Assembly: GCF_032854445.1 (NCBI RefSeq)
Contig: NC_088300.1
Coordinates: forward strand, 58,502,984-58,566,983
Source: Liolophura sinensis
Taxonomy: Eukaryota; Mollusca; Polyplacophora; Chitonida; Chitonidae
Direction: 5' to 3'
DNA length: 64,000 nt
The position numbers and the translations under genes were made by a program. The notes under the pieces were generated by a model. That model worked only from the letters and a program-made list of their open reading frames with translations, ran no database searches and had not been told where the DNA came from. Positions 11,566-23,945 of the stretch are shown piece by piece; positions within the stretch are counted from its first letter, which is position 1, and each line of letters begins with the position of its first letter.

Positions 11566-13715
11566 CAACATCACAGGTCTCTCCAATATTTGTAAGATTT
11601 TTATCGGCGCATCTTTTTCCATTCTGTAGGCAAATCAATCATATGCCAAAACCAGCTCTTTCCATTACTAGTATTTAGTTTTTGTTTTGTTACGTATTTT
11701 CCTGTTTTCTGAACAGTGATTGATTCTTCTTTAACAGCAAGAATATTTTAATGCCATTTGTAACGTTCTCTCCCTGGTTTATTTTTACTATTTTTTATGT
11801 TCTCCTTTGTTTTCTTTTTATTTTAATTTATTTTTAGTTTTATGTCTTCATTTTGATTTATTTCCATAGTTAAAAACTCTCTTTCTCTCTCTTTCTCATT
11901 CTTTCTCTCTTTTGGTTGGCATTGGCAAAATTTTGATCAAGTACATGTATTTTTATTTTGTTGCAACACTGCTGTGTCGAAGTTTTAGGTAGGGAGAAAA
12001 TTAAATAGTGCAATCTTCATTACCTGAGTAGTTACTTTATTTGGAGATAGAGACAAATGTATAATTAAAGTTAGTATAGCAAAACTACTGTGCCTGGCCT
12101 CAGTTTTAACATCTTTCAGCAACACAGTTTCAGAAGTATTTTCAGGTGAAGCAATGTTATCAACATTTTGGCAATTTTTAGGGGTCAAAGGAGGTTTTGT
12201 GTGAGATTAATGTGTATGTTGAAGCCAGTGTGCAATTACCAATGTAAAACATTGATATCCGTGATCTTAAGCCACAAGCTTCGTTTCTTTTGGTTATGCT
12301 GCTGATTCGTTATGTTTTCATTCTTGACACAGTCCTCAGATTTTCAGGTGTTAGTATTATATATATATATATGTGTGTATTTTTTTTTTTAATTCACTTC
12401 AGGTATGCCGATTGAACATCCCAATGATTGAAGCTTGAATTTCGTGCTAATGGTGTGTTAAAGTGGGATTGTTATCTATGTGAACTAGGATTTTCCTGTA
12501 TTTTCCTTTTAAACCTACTATTACCAGTGCTTAAAATGTAATTTATTTTGAAGTTTTGATTCTCAAAGAAATTGCTCACTGATTTCAAAGCTAGGCAACG
12601 CTAGAAAGCTATAGATTCCTCGACGTTTATAGAGGACACAGGTTAACCTTCTTGTAAGGATTCAAGAATTATTCTTATGTTGTTAGTGTTTGTAATGCGA
12701 TGAATACATGAATGTGGCTATATGTGTGGCTGTATGCTTCAATCTGGTGTGTTGTTTGCTGTCAGTGGTCATCCCACATTTCTGACAAGCTTTGCTTTGG
12801 GTTACCCTGGCGTCAATACAGCACTCGTCTTGTGTTCCGATAGAGGGAAGACTTTCTTCATGTTTTGCCGGCATGGGTAGGAATTAAATTTCCTTTTGGC
12901 AAATAGGGTTTGAATTTACACGTGGCACTGTACGATAACAGGAGTAAGAAAAAAAATAGAGTTAACAGATATGACTGAAATTTTGTAAAATTTCACCGGT
13001 TTCTAACCACACAATGTTTTGGCTGGTGTAACATCCGATGACAACTTAAAGTTTCAGTGGAACAGAAATGTCTTGTATACTCCTTTATCGAGGCTTGCAG
13101 ATCATACTGACTTCACCATTTTACGGACGCAATCCATGGATCATTTAACTCTCAACCTGTATTAACACAGACCATGTTTCCTGAGGCCGGTGTTAATATT
13201 GTGCATCAGCCATCTGCATAATTAGTCTTTTCGTGTATTATCGTCTGAAAATCAGTTACGTTTATTTTTGCATTTCTCTCAAATGGTTGAAGTGTTGGCG
13301 TGGGTCCAAGCAGTGTCGTAAGACAATTGGTCCACACTGAATAGACCAGACAACCATTTGCTTCGATCCAACTTCATTCGTAATCGATGTTTTTTCGATG
13401 GAAAAGAAGATTTTGTTCTGTAAACGGCCATTACTACCACCGGCTTGTTGTTTGCTTGCTTACCGAAAGTTCCTTCTTTGGTTATAACACGGCTGTCCAT
13501 ATAGTCTTTATTTTCCTTACGGGCCTTGCCCGGCTTTGCAGCACAGGTACATATTGTAAAAGAGTTACCATTATACAGTTTTGTAGGTAATTAGCAACGA
13601 AATCGCGGGAAAGGCGACTGGGAGAGATTTGCTTTAAATGTTACCAACCTCGTATATGTACATTTTATGCTGAAGTTTGTATGTATTGAAAGAATTCTTT
13701 TTTGACTGAGAATGC

Positions 13716-13721
13716 AATAAA
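13716..13721 (+). terminator. Distal polyadenylation signal candidate
   Basis: AATAAA in GAATGCAATAAAAATTAC, followed by a GT-rich stretch (GAGTTTTGTGATT). It would give PAIP2 a ~2.8-kb 3' UTR. Confidence 0.35.
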
Positions 13722-13916
13722 AATTACAAAATATTTTAAATGTATTCCTTGAGTTTTGTGATTACTAGCATCCATGTTGAGCATACCTGCTAAATCTACA
13801 CGTGGATTGTGTGGGAGGAGCTGTAGCAGGATAATTCGTGTATGTAGTCGGCCCTATACCTCTGTTCACACGTTATATTCGTCTTACAAACTTTGACACA
13901 ATTCCCAAATCGTAAC

Positions 13917-13980
13917 GTGTTGACATATGTTGTCATATGACTGAAAAACAGTTAAGTACGACCTAAAACCCTAAATATAC
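13917..13980 (+). mobile_element. SINE family A, 3' end fragment
   Basis: GTCATATGACTGAAAAAC followed by GTACGACCTAAAACCC matches the family A tail with several substitutions. Confidence 0.65.
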
Positions 13981-14065
13981 ATCTGTGTTTATAGAGCGTA
14001 CAACAAACTGTCGTACAATAAGGGCGGAGCTATTAATGTAAAAGTTTCAAGACTGAAAAACACTG

Positions 14066-14335
14066 GGTAGGGTCACACCTAAGACCTTAAAAAGCAAGGT
14101 GTAACTTCCTCGCTTGGCGATCAGTATCAAGGGAATAGTGCAACGACTGATAATTGGCCCGTTTCAGTATAGTGGTTCGGGCGGCGCAGCTTATTTGCTT
14201 TTTGTAAGTTGTCTCAGTAAAGCAGCACAAGATACAAGAGCGGCGGAAATCCGTCCTGCAACAAGGAGGCAGATTACATGCACCCCAAGGACACCTTTGT
14301 CGTCATATGACCTAGGCATACACTTACTCTATTGC
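14066..14335 (+). mobile_element. SINE family A, diverged and 5'-truncated
   Basis: It shares CTTCCTCGCTTGGCG, ATAGTGCAACGACTG, GAAATCCGTCCTGCAACAAG and TCGTCATATGACC with the full copies at 32.5 and 53.3 kb. The 95-residue open frame here is repeat-derived. Confidence 0.85.
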
Positions 14336-14971
14336 TGTCTTATTAGAACGCTTCACCAGACAGGACGCCTCTTCCAGTCACAGTATAGTTACAATAGGTA
14401 GACCTTAAATTTATTGATTAATTATTTGATGGGGTATTTTTAGGCCATACTTAATATTTCACTTGTACCACGGTGGCAAGCAGTATGATGTGAGGAAACC
14501 GTTTGCAGGATAGACCGGAAATAATATGCTGAGCGAGGAATGACGAAATTGCCATCAGTTTAATAATTCCCAGCTTATATTATAGCTATCAGAAATACAT
14601 ATCGGTAGGATGCCTTTTCATTCACCAACCTGAAACCTGGCTTTATAGAGTGTGATGTCTTCAACATGTCAATGATGTGCGAAAAAATACAGGATTCTTT
14701 TAATCCCACAGTAATTCTGGATTCATATCACCTGACCTGGATACTGGTGAATAGTAAAAAACTATATCGTTACGATTATGACTCCCATTTACCTGACGCG
14801 TCGAAAACAAGCCAAAGTTTGCTAACCGCCGTTTTCAATTCAAGTAGGCCGCAAGCAGATGGAATCGTTGGATTGAAATCCAAAACATGTACATGTACAC
14901 CATTAAAAGGTGACTGACAATTGTTTAGGAGCTTAACAATTAAAAGAAGGAGGTAAATACAAATACAAAAA

Positions 14972-16293
14972 CACAAAAAACAACGCTTTTTTCTGCTCCT
15001 ACTTCAAACCGTTAATGTCGTCAGTGGTTTATCCCCCCCCCACCCCACCCCCTATTTTTTGGTTCAAGAATGCCACATTTGCATGCACATGTACACCATT
15101 AAAAGGTGACTTTAATGGTGTAAAAATAGAGAAAGAAAATGATTTCAATTTTCTGAAGCGTAGCTGACTACCCTAGCAACAGAGTTACGTGATTTAAAAA
15201 TAGTCGTTCACGAAGTTTAAGTCCAGTTTCACAAAGCGACGCACGACATTTTTTATCGCACTTGACCAGCTCAGTGTCGGGCAAGTCTAACTCTTATAGT
15301 TCATGATAGATCTTTTGTCAGTGGACAAAAATTAGGACTACCTAACCGTCAACAACAACTACATACTTCCAGGATATCTCCCTAACCATCATAATTTTGC
15401 CGTAGATAGAATAGAGTCAAATGGCTAAGCCACCGATACCCGTCTCCCTTTTATTTCGTCATGACAAAGTGCTACTGTTGCTATCTTGAAACAGTGAAAT
15501 CTTCGACTAGTTCCTCGTCGCAAACAACGTGGAAATTTCCATTTCCCACAATTTTTCCGCGATCCTCAGTGTACGTATGTCAGTATTAAGTTTTCGTTTT
15601 CTTTGATATTAAAAGATTATCTTCGGAGGTAAGCTGGGGTGCTTTTCGGATATAATAGGTCTTGAAACAATGTGTTAAATCGTCGTGATACCTTGACGTG
15701 CCAGTTTCTGGACTGATTCAACAAATTAATGCTCCCTGTAATTTTGTAGATGACAGAAGCAGTGTGCGAGATGAACTATGGGGAGATCTGACTGATTTTT
15801 ACATTGCACCAAACTGACGATGATTTTCTGTGATATCCTGGGCGCACAGACATGACTGTGGTCAAGACAGAAATGTAAAACACGGATCCCTGTTGTATAG
15901 GACCATTAAGCAGCAGGCTACATTGAAAAGTCTGGTGTCAGCTTCATTCGTTGATCTAGGCCATTGGGTGTGAGAGTAGAAGACTGGAACCCACACATGC
16001 TAAGTTCACATGCTCATTTATACACGTGCATGTAACTTTCAGACAGATGCATGTAAGTTTCATTTGACAGGTTTATGAATGTGTTGTACATGTCTGTGCA
16101 TTATGGGTGAGGTACCGGCACATTATGACAGCAGAGTGACGTCCCCACGAGGTATGACATTATTCCGACAAGTGTCAATGTTGGGGCATGCAAATGTGGC
16201 ACTTGAACCAAAAAATAGGGTGGGGGGGGGGGATAAACCACTGACGACCTTAACGGTTTGAAGTAGGAGCAGAAAAAAGCGTTGTTTTTTGTT
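14972..16293. mobile_element. Candidate non-autonomous element with ~110-bp inverted ends
   Basis: 14972-15086 is the near-perfect reverse complement of 16186-16293. Both arms contain CAACGCTTTTTTCTGCTCC, CGTCAGTGGTTTATCC, a C run and TTTTTTGGTTCAAG. The C/G runs differ in length (14972 arm has an interrupted run). The 1.1-kb interior has no transposase-like frame. A short direct repeat (ACATGTACACCATTAAAAGG) occurs at about 14887 and 15087. No target-site duplication was identified, so an inverted pair of unrelated repeats remains possible. Confidence 0.6.
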
Positions 16294-17220
16294 TTCGAGG
16301 TTATATTTTTTCTTCTGTATTTTATTACTTTTTTAGTATGATTCAACGGATTTTCAGCATTTTTTTTTTTAAATATTTTTGGAGATGTTCTTTTTTATCT
16401 AAGTTCACTTTTTATATACGCCTGCACAACATTTTCTTTGTTCCGTATCTGTTTTTTTGTGAAAGAAAGACGAGGCAATGGAGCAAATGTTCAGATATTA
16501 CGAATGGCACTAATAGGCCAAGTGTTGTACCCCGAAGTGAAGACATGGAGATGAGCCATCACACTGCCCTGTAACAGGAGATAATGGGAAATATGTTAAT
16601 GTGAGGAGCCTGTTTCTTAGGAAGCGGACGTCAATCAACGGGGCCATGAAGACATCTACCGCCATGAGCAAAGGCCTGGCTTTTATCCGGATTACAGTGA
16701 TACGTGTAATCATAAAAGATGATCAAAGCGAAATTAAGACTACTTATGTGTCGTGTCTAAGGCGACAGACAGATTGGAACCGTTAAGTCCCGGTCCATCC
16801 TGTGAGCATCTTTTTTCATTATTAAGATGAAATAAACCAATGACATATAGGCTTGCATATATTCGTGCAATCCATCTTAGACAGTGGTTGACATTAAAGC
16901 AATAAACGCCGACACAGTTCAAATATATGGCGTTTATGATCCTGTTGGAACAACGGTCTCGACAGCTAATTAATGTGACAAATCACATGGCGGCCATGTT
17001 CCTTCAAAGGCTGGGTGGTCAGTTGGTGACACCAGCCTTTCTGAAGAATGATAACACCCCACAGTTTGAATACGATCTTCCCAGCATGTACCACAGGTCT
17101 GAAATTGTCCACCATACACAGATTCATCACATTTCAACAAACAATGGTTTTCACCTTATATACATGCATGGTACTGAAACGTGTCTGAGTTATTTCATCA
17201 GATAATGACGTATCACGTGA
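16294..17220. other. No supported feature
   Basis: T-rich DNA up to 16400, then mixed sequence with short frames (60-92 residues) on both strands. No recognisable protein or exon. Confidence 0.45.
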
Positions 17221-17444
17221 TTTCAAAGGATATATAGCTGGCCTAATGATGTTCTAGAGAGTAGACTCTTAAAATGACATGTTTCATGATGTCTTCTTAA
17301 TTTCAATCTCTGTATGTGGCTGGTGAAATTATGTTTTAGAAGGGTGTCTCTGAAAATGACCTTTATCTTATGATGTGTTCTTAATTTCAGGGGTTCAGGG
17401 CAGGGGGACTCTTTTTCATGAAGTGTTGGCCATGTTGGTAATTA

Positions 17445-18400
17445 TATGTTCTCGAGAGGAGACTATTAGAATGGCGTATCATATGACATGTTGTTAATTT
17501 CAACGTCTATACATTTGGCGTATTTATGTTCTAGAGAGATGACACCAACATGACGTATCTTATGACGTGTGGACAATTTCAGCGTCTGTGTACATTTGGC
17601 GTATTTATGTTCTAGAGAGGTGACACCAAAATGACGTATCTTTTGACGTGTGGGCAATTTCAGCGTCTGTGTACATTTGGCGTATTTAAGTTCTAGAGAG
17701 GTAACACCAAAATGACGTATCTTATGACGTGTTGGCAAATTCAGCGTCTGTATACATTTGGCGTAATTATGTTCTAGAGAGGGGACACCAAAATGACGTA
17801 CCTTATGGCGTGTTGGCAATTTCAACTGTATACATTTGGCATCTTTATGTTCTAGAGAGGGGACACCAAAATGACGTATCTTATGACGAGTGGACAATTT
17901 CAGCGTATGTATATATTTGGCGTATCCATGTTCCAGAGAGGGGACACCAAAATGACGAATCCTATGACGTGTTGGCAATTTCAGTATCTGTATACATTTG
18001 GCGTGTATATGTTCTAGAGAGGGGACACCAAAATGACGAATCCTATGACGTGTTGGCAATTTCAGTATCTGTATACATTTGGCGTGTATATGTTCTAGAG
18101 AGGCGACACTGAAATGACGTATCTCATAATGTGTATTTAAGTTTGGGGGCTACTAATTTCTACATAGCTGAAGAAATTTGTTCTAGAGAGGCGACATTAA
18201 AATGACGTATCTGATGATGTGATGTTATTTTTAGGGCTGTATATAGTTGGCGTATTTATGTTCTAGAGAGCGGAGTCTAAAAATCTCATGACGTGTTAGT
18301 AATTTCAGGGGCTGTACATACGTATTTATGTGCTGGAGAGGCGACACCAAAATGGCGAATCGCATGATGTGTTCTTAATTTCAGTGGCTGCATAGCTGGC
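17445..18400. repeat. Minisatellite, 81-bp unit
   Basis: About eleven copies start at 17525, 17606, 17687, 17768, 17846, 17927, 18008, 18089 and then less regularly near 18177, 18257 and 18327. Most spacings are exactly 81 bases. Each unit has TATGTTCTAGAGAGG, ACACCAAAATGACGTATC, TATGACGTGT and CATTTGGCGTA. Because 81 is a multiple of three, both strands stay open, giving frames of 197 (-) and 127 (+) residues with a 27-residue period. These are not annotated as genes. Weaker related copies may extend left to about 17230. Confidence 0.92.
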
Positions 18401-18504
18401 GTGCCGTAATTACATTGCGGTAATCTATTATATTGAATAGAGGGACTGCGATAGCGAGCCGTTATCCTTCAAGTGTATGCATTACTTAATAACTGTTTTG
18501 CATG

Positions 18505-18506
<2 letters not shown>

Positions 18507-18555
<49 letters not shown>
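18507..18555. repeat. (TA)n microsatellite
   Basis: About 20 TA units, slightly interrupted at the right end. Confidence 0.9.
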
Positions 18556-18861
18556 TTTTTTTTCTGCGTGGAGAAAACTAAAGCGACCGAAACAGACAAA
18601 GCAAGTTTTACTTACCCAGCATGTACAAGGAGGCATCGCAATCTGTAGCAAAAATGGAAACAACTTGGTAAATTTAAGTACAATATTGTGCAATACCGAC
18701 CAAACGACAGAAAGAAATGAAAAGGGCCAAAAATTGAGTTTAACACACCTAGGCGATTTATCTATCTGCAATTTTTAATGCCATTAAGTGATTGCGCATA
18801 AGCGCTAAACGTGACATGTTTAACAGAGCACTATAGAAACAAAACAATAAACCCTTAGCAA

Positions 18862-19020
18862 ATTTATCTATTTATTTATCTGATTGGTGTTGAGTACACC
18901 ATACTCAAGTATATTTCACTTATACAACTACGGCCAGCGTTTTGGTGGGAGGAACCGGGCAGAGTTCGGTGGAAATTGCCAACCATCCGCATGTTGCCGG
19001 AAGACCTTTCCACGACCGAC
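18862..19020 (-). mobile_element. SINE family B, reverse orientation
   Basis: It starts with a TTTATTTATCTGATTGGTGT-type tail, then TACTCAAGTATATTTCACTTA, GGTGGGAGGAACCGGGCAGAG and AACCATCCGCATGTTGCC, the reverse complement of the family B body. Confidence 0.8.
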
Positions 19021-19344
19021 ACTAAAATAAATAACGGGCCAGTGGAAAGAACCACTGCAAACCGATAATAATTCCATGAGTCAATAATTTCTTTTCAGCT
19101 TATTCAGGGCTTAGCATTATACTATAGCATTACGTTAATTGTTGCTTCAGCCAGATAATAGATTTAAAGTGTACAAAATGGCTAGGCGATCATATATGTA
19201 TAAACGCAAATATAGAAGAAAAAACCCTGATATGACACGATGAATTTCAACAGTTTTGTTTTTCTTTTTACCTTTTTTTTCTTTCCTTTATGGTTGGTTA
19301 ATGCCAGTAGGCTTTTTCATTGAGTTTTCATTTAAACGGAGAAA

Positions 19345-19615
19345 AGTTCTGTGGGAGGAAATAACCTGAGTAATGGGTGGAAATAACCTGAGTGGTGGGT
19401 TTAAATAACCTGAGTGGTGGGTGGAAATAACCTAAGCGGTGGGTGGAAATAACTTGAGCGGTGAGTGGTGGGTAGAAATAACGTGAGTGGTGGGTGGAAA
19501 TAACCTGTGTGGTGGTTGGAAATAACCTGTGGTAGGTGGAAATAACTTGAGTGGTAGGTGGAAATAACCTGAGTGGTGGGTGGAAATAACCTGTGGTAGG
19601 TGGAAATAACTTTCA
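19345..19615. repeat. Tandem array, 22-bp unit
   Basis: About twelve copies of GGGTGGAAATAACCTGAGTGGT with variants, some shortened to 20 bases. The overlapping minus-strand frames (82 and 121 residues, rich in FHPPL/YFHLP) are array artefacts. Confidence 0.9.
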
Positions 19616-20624
19616 ATCTGTTGAAACATTGTGCCGTAGTATGAAGCAAAAAAAAAAAAAAGACTACTAGGTAAATTTAAGTATAAAGTAAATACAGGAA
19701 TGCCGCAGGAATTTGCTGCTGCTTCGCTTGGCCTCCTGCAGTGAGAGGTTAGAACAAGGAAGCAGGACTGGGGTGCCATGTCCGGTGTCTTCGGCATGAT
19801 ACTTCAGCGGCGGCATGCATTCGTCCTGTCATAAGTAGACACACACTGTTTTGCCTGTCATGTCGGAGCAAGATAGCAGACAGTTTACCTAACACAGCTG
19901 AATATTCAGTCACTCAAACCTAACACTCGGCAGTTTAGACTGTGAACCATTTATTCTGGGTGGGAAGCGGTAAAGGCTGGAAGGAATAAAAATAAACAAT
20001 GAGGACAAAGTTCGCATCCGAAATATAAACAAAGTGTCAAACAATGTACATCACTTTACAATGTCACACACAGGCAAGGGACAATACTTAGAACGTAACA
20101 ATTCGTACTTATCAAGAGTTATCTCCCTTATTGATTTATTGGGTGTGACCTCTGGACTATACGTATACTGGTACTGTTCAAATTATTATAAGCCCGAGTC
20201 TGAATATCTAAATTACAACTACAAAAAAAAATCAGTAATTTTACCTTAGAAATAAAACGTAAAGTGTGGCCGAATATAGCCGAAATCATAATCAACTTTG
20301 TAAGTGTCCTCCACTAAAGTCTCTTGGCTAAAAGTCAGGGATTTGCCGTATATGTTGTTGTTGTAAAGTTCAAATGTTTATCTCCTCAGGATTATGAAAT
20401 GTCAAACGCACAGTTCACAAACGCAATACGTAAACAAGAAATTGCCGTGCAAGTTTCTATATACAATTGTCACACATTGTGGTGGGCTCCACGCTCACAG
20501 AATCTGTCACACAACATCGCAGCGTGCGACAAAGCCTCGTAGAGTTCTCGCGGGCTTAACTGACCTACGTGGGCGAATTATGAATATTTAACAGGTACGT
20601 CAATGATTGACAGTACACACACCT

Positions 20625-20690
20625 GATGACGTCGTTATATGACTAAAAGATTGCTAAGTACCACCTTAAATCCAAGCATTCATTTATTTA
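20625..20690 (+). mobile_element. SINE family A, 3' end fragment
   Basis: GACGTCGTTATATGACTAAAAG followed by AGTACCACCTTAAATCCAAGC is a diverged family A tail, ending in a CATTCATTTATTTA run. Confidence 0.6.
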
Positions 20691-20699
20691 TGCAGGCTA

Positions 20700-20866
20700 T
20701 CTCCCCAGAGGTACATGGGATGGTCTTCCAATAACCTGTGGATGGTCGTGGGTTTCCAGCGAGCACTGTCCGATTTCCTCCCACCCATAATGCTGGCTGC
20801 CATCGTATAAGCGAAATATTCTTAAGTAGGCTACGTCGTCAAGCTCTGATCAAATAAAGCAAATAG
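20700..20866 (+). mobile_element. SINE family B, 5'-truncated
   Basis: It contains CCTGTGGATGGTCGTGGG, TTCCTCCCACCCATAATGCTGG, CGTATAAGCGAAATATTCTTAA and a TCAAATAAAGCAAATA tail. Confidence 0.8.
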
Positions 20867-21194
20867 ATACATTCGCGTCATCTCCTCAGATGATGAAGGA
20901 TTGTATGTTACGCATAGCCTACACTACTGCACGCATTGCCCATGGGAACAAGGCCTTAATAGGTAGGCCCCTATACACACGTATACATATGGCGAAATGT
21001 GTGATTTCTGCAGAAGTGTGTTTCAGTAAAAGGAATTACTGGTCGTTGCCCTTAACAACTGGGCCAGGGTAACGAAAAGAGACCATTGTCAATGATATAT
21101 GTTATATCTTAAATCATTATAATTCATTATACACGCTTCACACTTGTTTTTTTTTTTTTTTTTTTTTAATTGTTGTGCAAGGATCATATCATAT

Positions 21195-21428
21195 TCACGG
21201 TTGTGGGTCTTCCAGCACTCTGGGGGTTCCCCCCTTCCCCCAGGCTCTGCTCGGCTTCCTTCCACTATTATACTAGCCGCCGTGGGTCTTCCAACAATCT
21301 GTTGATGGCCCTCCCCTTCCCTCTCCCACCCAGGCGTTGTTATTATACTATTATACTAGCTGCCGTCGTATAAGTGAAGGATTTTGTGAATACGGTGTAA
21401 AACACCATTCGAGTCAAATAAATGAAGT
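21195..21428 (+). mobile_element. SINE family B, with an internal partial duplication
   Basis: The GTGGGTCTTCCAGCA to ACTATTATACTAGC segment occurs twice (about 21201-21280 and 21280-21362) before the usual CGTCGTATAAGTGAAG...TGTAAAACACCATT tail. Confidence 0.7.
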
Positions 21429-21990
21429 AATTAATGTTTGTGTTTATTAGGCTCTTGTGGCACTTAACTTTTGTTCCAAGATCTCACGTAGCCCCCTAGA
21501 AATGTACATATATATCTATTAGAGACATTGCTGTTATTATATACTTAGCTGTTTAATAAAAAACGAGAAACATTTTGGGTTTAGTATTTGTTTATTTACT
21601 GGCGTGAGCCAATTGTCGTTGGTGTAAATGAATTTATCTGACCGGTGAAATGAACATCTGCAATCACTACCTGTGTATACTTTGAAATGGTATCGCCTAA
21701 GGTCGAATGTTGTAACGCTTTTCGTGGATGCATGACGCGCCTTATATCCGATGGATGTGCCTGTTACTTTAGACTCGTCGATGTTCAACACTGTGTGCAG
21801 AGGTTTAACAGAATTATTATTTGTTAAAAACTTTATCAAGTAAAGCTACTTCCCTGTTTACATGCGCGTAACACTGTTTGTGCTCGTCAGTTATAAAGCA
21901 TCACGTTGCAGCTCTAATTATTAACAACCGCACTACACAGCCGAATTGGTCGGTCATACATACCAGGATTTTGTCATAAATTTCCCTTTC

Positions 21991-22050
21991 GAGTGAGTGC
22001 TTGAGGTTTAACGTCGAATTTCGAAGGCTCGCCATAATCATTCATTCATT
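21991..22050 (-). mobile_element. SINE family A, tail fragment
   Basis: GAGTGAGTGCTTGAGGTTTAACGTCG is the reverse of the family A terminus, followed by an ATTC microsatellite. Confidence 0.6.
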
Positions 22051-22255
22051 CTTTCGAAGGCTGGATGCAAAAGCAGCTTCAGGACAGTTTGCTTGTGTTG
22101 TTTTAAGGCAAACGCGAGCATAGTATGTCTGGCTTTTCTGTGCCCCGTCTTGGTGAAGATATGGCTGACATCAATGGTAAGCAAATGAGTTGTATTTATA
22201 TTTGTTACTATCGCTAACTTCTCAAATAATTCCAATGATACATATTTAAAAGTTA

Positions 22256-22745
22256 CATCGATGCGATACACAGTTACACATTGCGCGGATATGATCCATA
22301 TTTACAGGGTGCGAGTGATACATTGGAAATCGAATGGGTGTAATACACACAGCTGTATTTACAAATCGTCTATATGTCATACACCCTTACATATCAAGAG
22401 AATGAAATACACCTTTACCAATCGTGGGGGTGTGATATTCAGTTACAGATCATGTGGATGTGGCACACTCTTTCAAATAGTGTGGGTGTGATGCCTCCAT
22501 ACCAATCCTGTCGAAGTGATACACCCTTTCAAATAGTGTGGATGTGGTACACACTTACACTTAGTTGCGTGGAAGTTTTACACACTTGCAAGTATTGTGC
22601 GTGTTGTACACACTTGCAAGTATCGTGTCTGTGGTACAGACTTACAGATTGTGTGAATGTGGTACAAATGGTGTGCATGGGCTACAGACTTACATGTGAT
22701 ATACCAATCGTGCTGGATGTCGAACACATTTATGAACTGTGTGGA
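22256..22745. repeat. Degenerate tandem array, ~28-bp unit
   Basis: Repeated units near TACACACTTGCAAGTATTGTG plus an eight-base GTGTGG-type linker. Best spacing (28 bases) is seen between 22400 and 22680. The 76- and 133-residue plus-strand frames follow this repeat. Confidence 0.8.
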
Positions 22746-23582
22746 CTAATTTCCAGTGTTGCACACCATGTCTAGCCTTTAGTGTACTAAGAATTTCTCT
22801 CAAACGGCGCTGTTCATGACAAGCCAGGATATTTTTTCAGATAGGCAACTATCTAACGATTTTCAAGAATAATGTTTATCTACAAATTAATGTGTACATT
22901 TGATAGACATGTTATGTCCTTTTCGTGCATATCTAGTGTACTTTTTGTACACAAGTGCTTTTAGAAAGTATGGAGACAAAACTAGACACTCTATGAATTT
23001 ATTTGCGTAAACAAAGCAGTACAGGCTGTTTTGAAATATAGCCGAGCAGTGCAACATCGATCTGAAGAAAAAGTAAAAGAAGAAATATGCCCAGCCATGC
23101 TTCATAGAATGTGGTGAATGCATCAGCGTTTTTCATCAGCAACTTTTTCATAGTGTCTGCTCGGAAACCCGCGTAAAATGAAAGTAAAACCCGGATTTTT
23201 TTTTTATCATTATACGTATGTTCACGCTTGTTATAAAATAAATAAAGGGAATAACTGAGACGATGCTACTTTCATTAAGTTACACGTCACGTCATCACTA
23301 TGCATCAAATACAAATACATCAACCAGTCTTTTTGAAGGGCCGCTCTTTAAAAAAAAATGCGATCAATCATATTGCTGCAGTTAATAACGTCAGTTATTA
23401 AACAAAAACAAACAAAAAAATCCAAAAAAAACCCCCAAAAGACAACAATCACAACAACAACATTGACTTTAGCAAGTTAGTGGCGAATTTTCCCTCATGC
23501 GACGTGCAGATATGTACTTTACATTGCTGGAAGAGAAATGGTCTCAGACACCCATTAAAAGATACTATAAGTTCATTGGAGC

Positions 23583-23945
23583 CAACGTAGGTTAGTTGGT
23601 TAGCGCGCTAGCGCAGCGTAATGACTCACAAGCCTCTCACCAATGCGGTCTCTGGGAGTTCAAGTCCAACTCATGCTGGCTTCCTCTTCGGCCGTATGTG
23701 GGAAGGTACCCATCAAACAAATAAATAAATGTATTTATTTATTTGATTCTTGTTTTACGCTGTACTCAAGAACATTTCAATTATTTAACGACGGTCAGCA
23801 TTATCACCATCCGCAGGTTGCCGAGAGGCCTTGCCACTTACGGCCGGAGAGGAAGCCAGCATGAGCTGGACTTGAACTCACAGCGACCGCATTAGTGAGA
23901 GGATCCTGAGTCATTACGCTACGCTAGCGCGTGAACCAACTATGA
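23583..23945. mobile_element. Inverted pair of SINE family B copies
   Basis: A plus copy lacking its middle (23583-23728: tRNA-like head GTTAGCGCGCTAGCGCAGCG, GAGTTCAAGTCCAACTCATG, then straight to the AAATAAATAAAT tail) abuts a nearly complete minus copy (23729-23945). The heads are complementary over about 105 bases, so the locus can fold into a long hairpin. The box B-like GAGTTCAAGTCC marks the Pol III tRNA ancestry. Confidence 0.85.

Larger units (their letters stand above)
10969..13735 (+). other. PAIP2 3' UTR, probable extent
   Basis: No competing gene follows the PAIP2 stop codon for about 2.8 kb. AATAAA signals lie at 11433-11438 and, after a long AT-rich stretch, at 13716-13721. 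Either or both could be used. The stretch includes a ~30-base T run and a CT-rich tract near 11880-11912, as in a long regulatory 3' UTR. The true end needs transcript data. Confidence 0.4.

Noticed and set aside
17466-18112. 197-residue minus and 127-residue plus reading frames
   Set aside because: Both are produced by the 81-bp minisatellite, whose period is a multiple of three.
19401-19797. 82- and 121-residue minus frames rich in FHPP/YFHLP
   Set aside because: Translation of the 22-bp array.
20385-20545. Possible exon after CTCCTCAG, reading DYEMSNAQFTNAIRK and onward
   Set aside because: No donor in phase with the next candidate exon and no domain; two frames are equally open.
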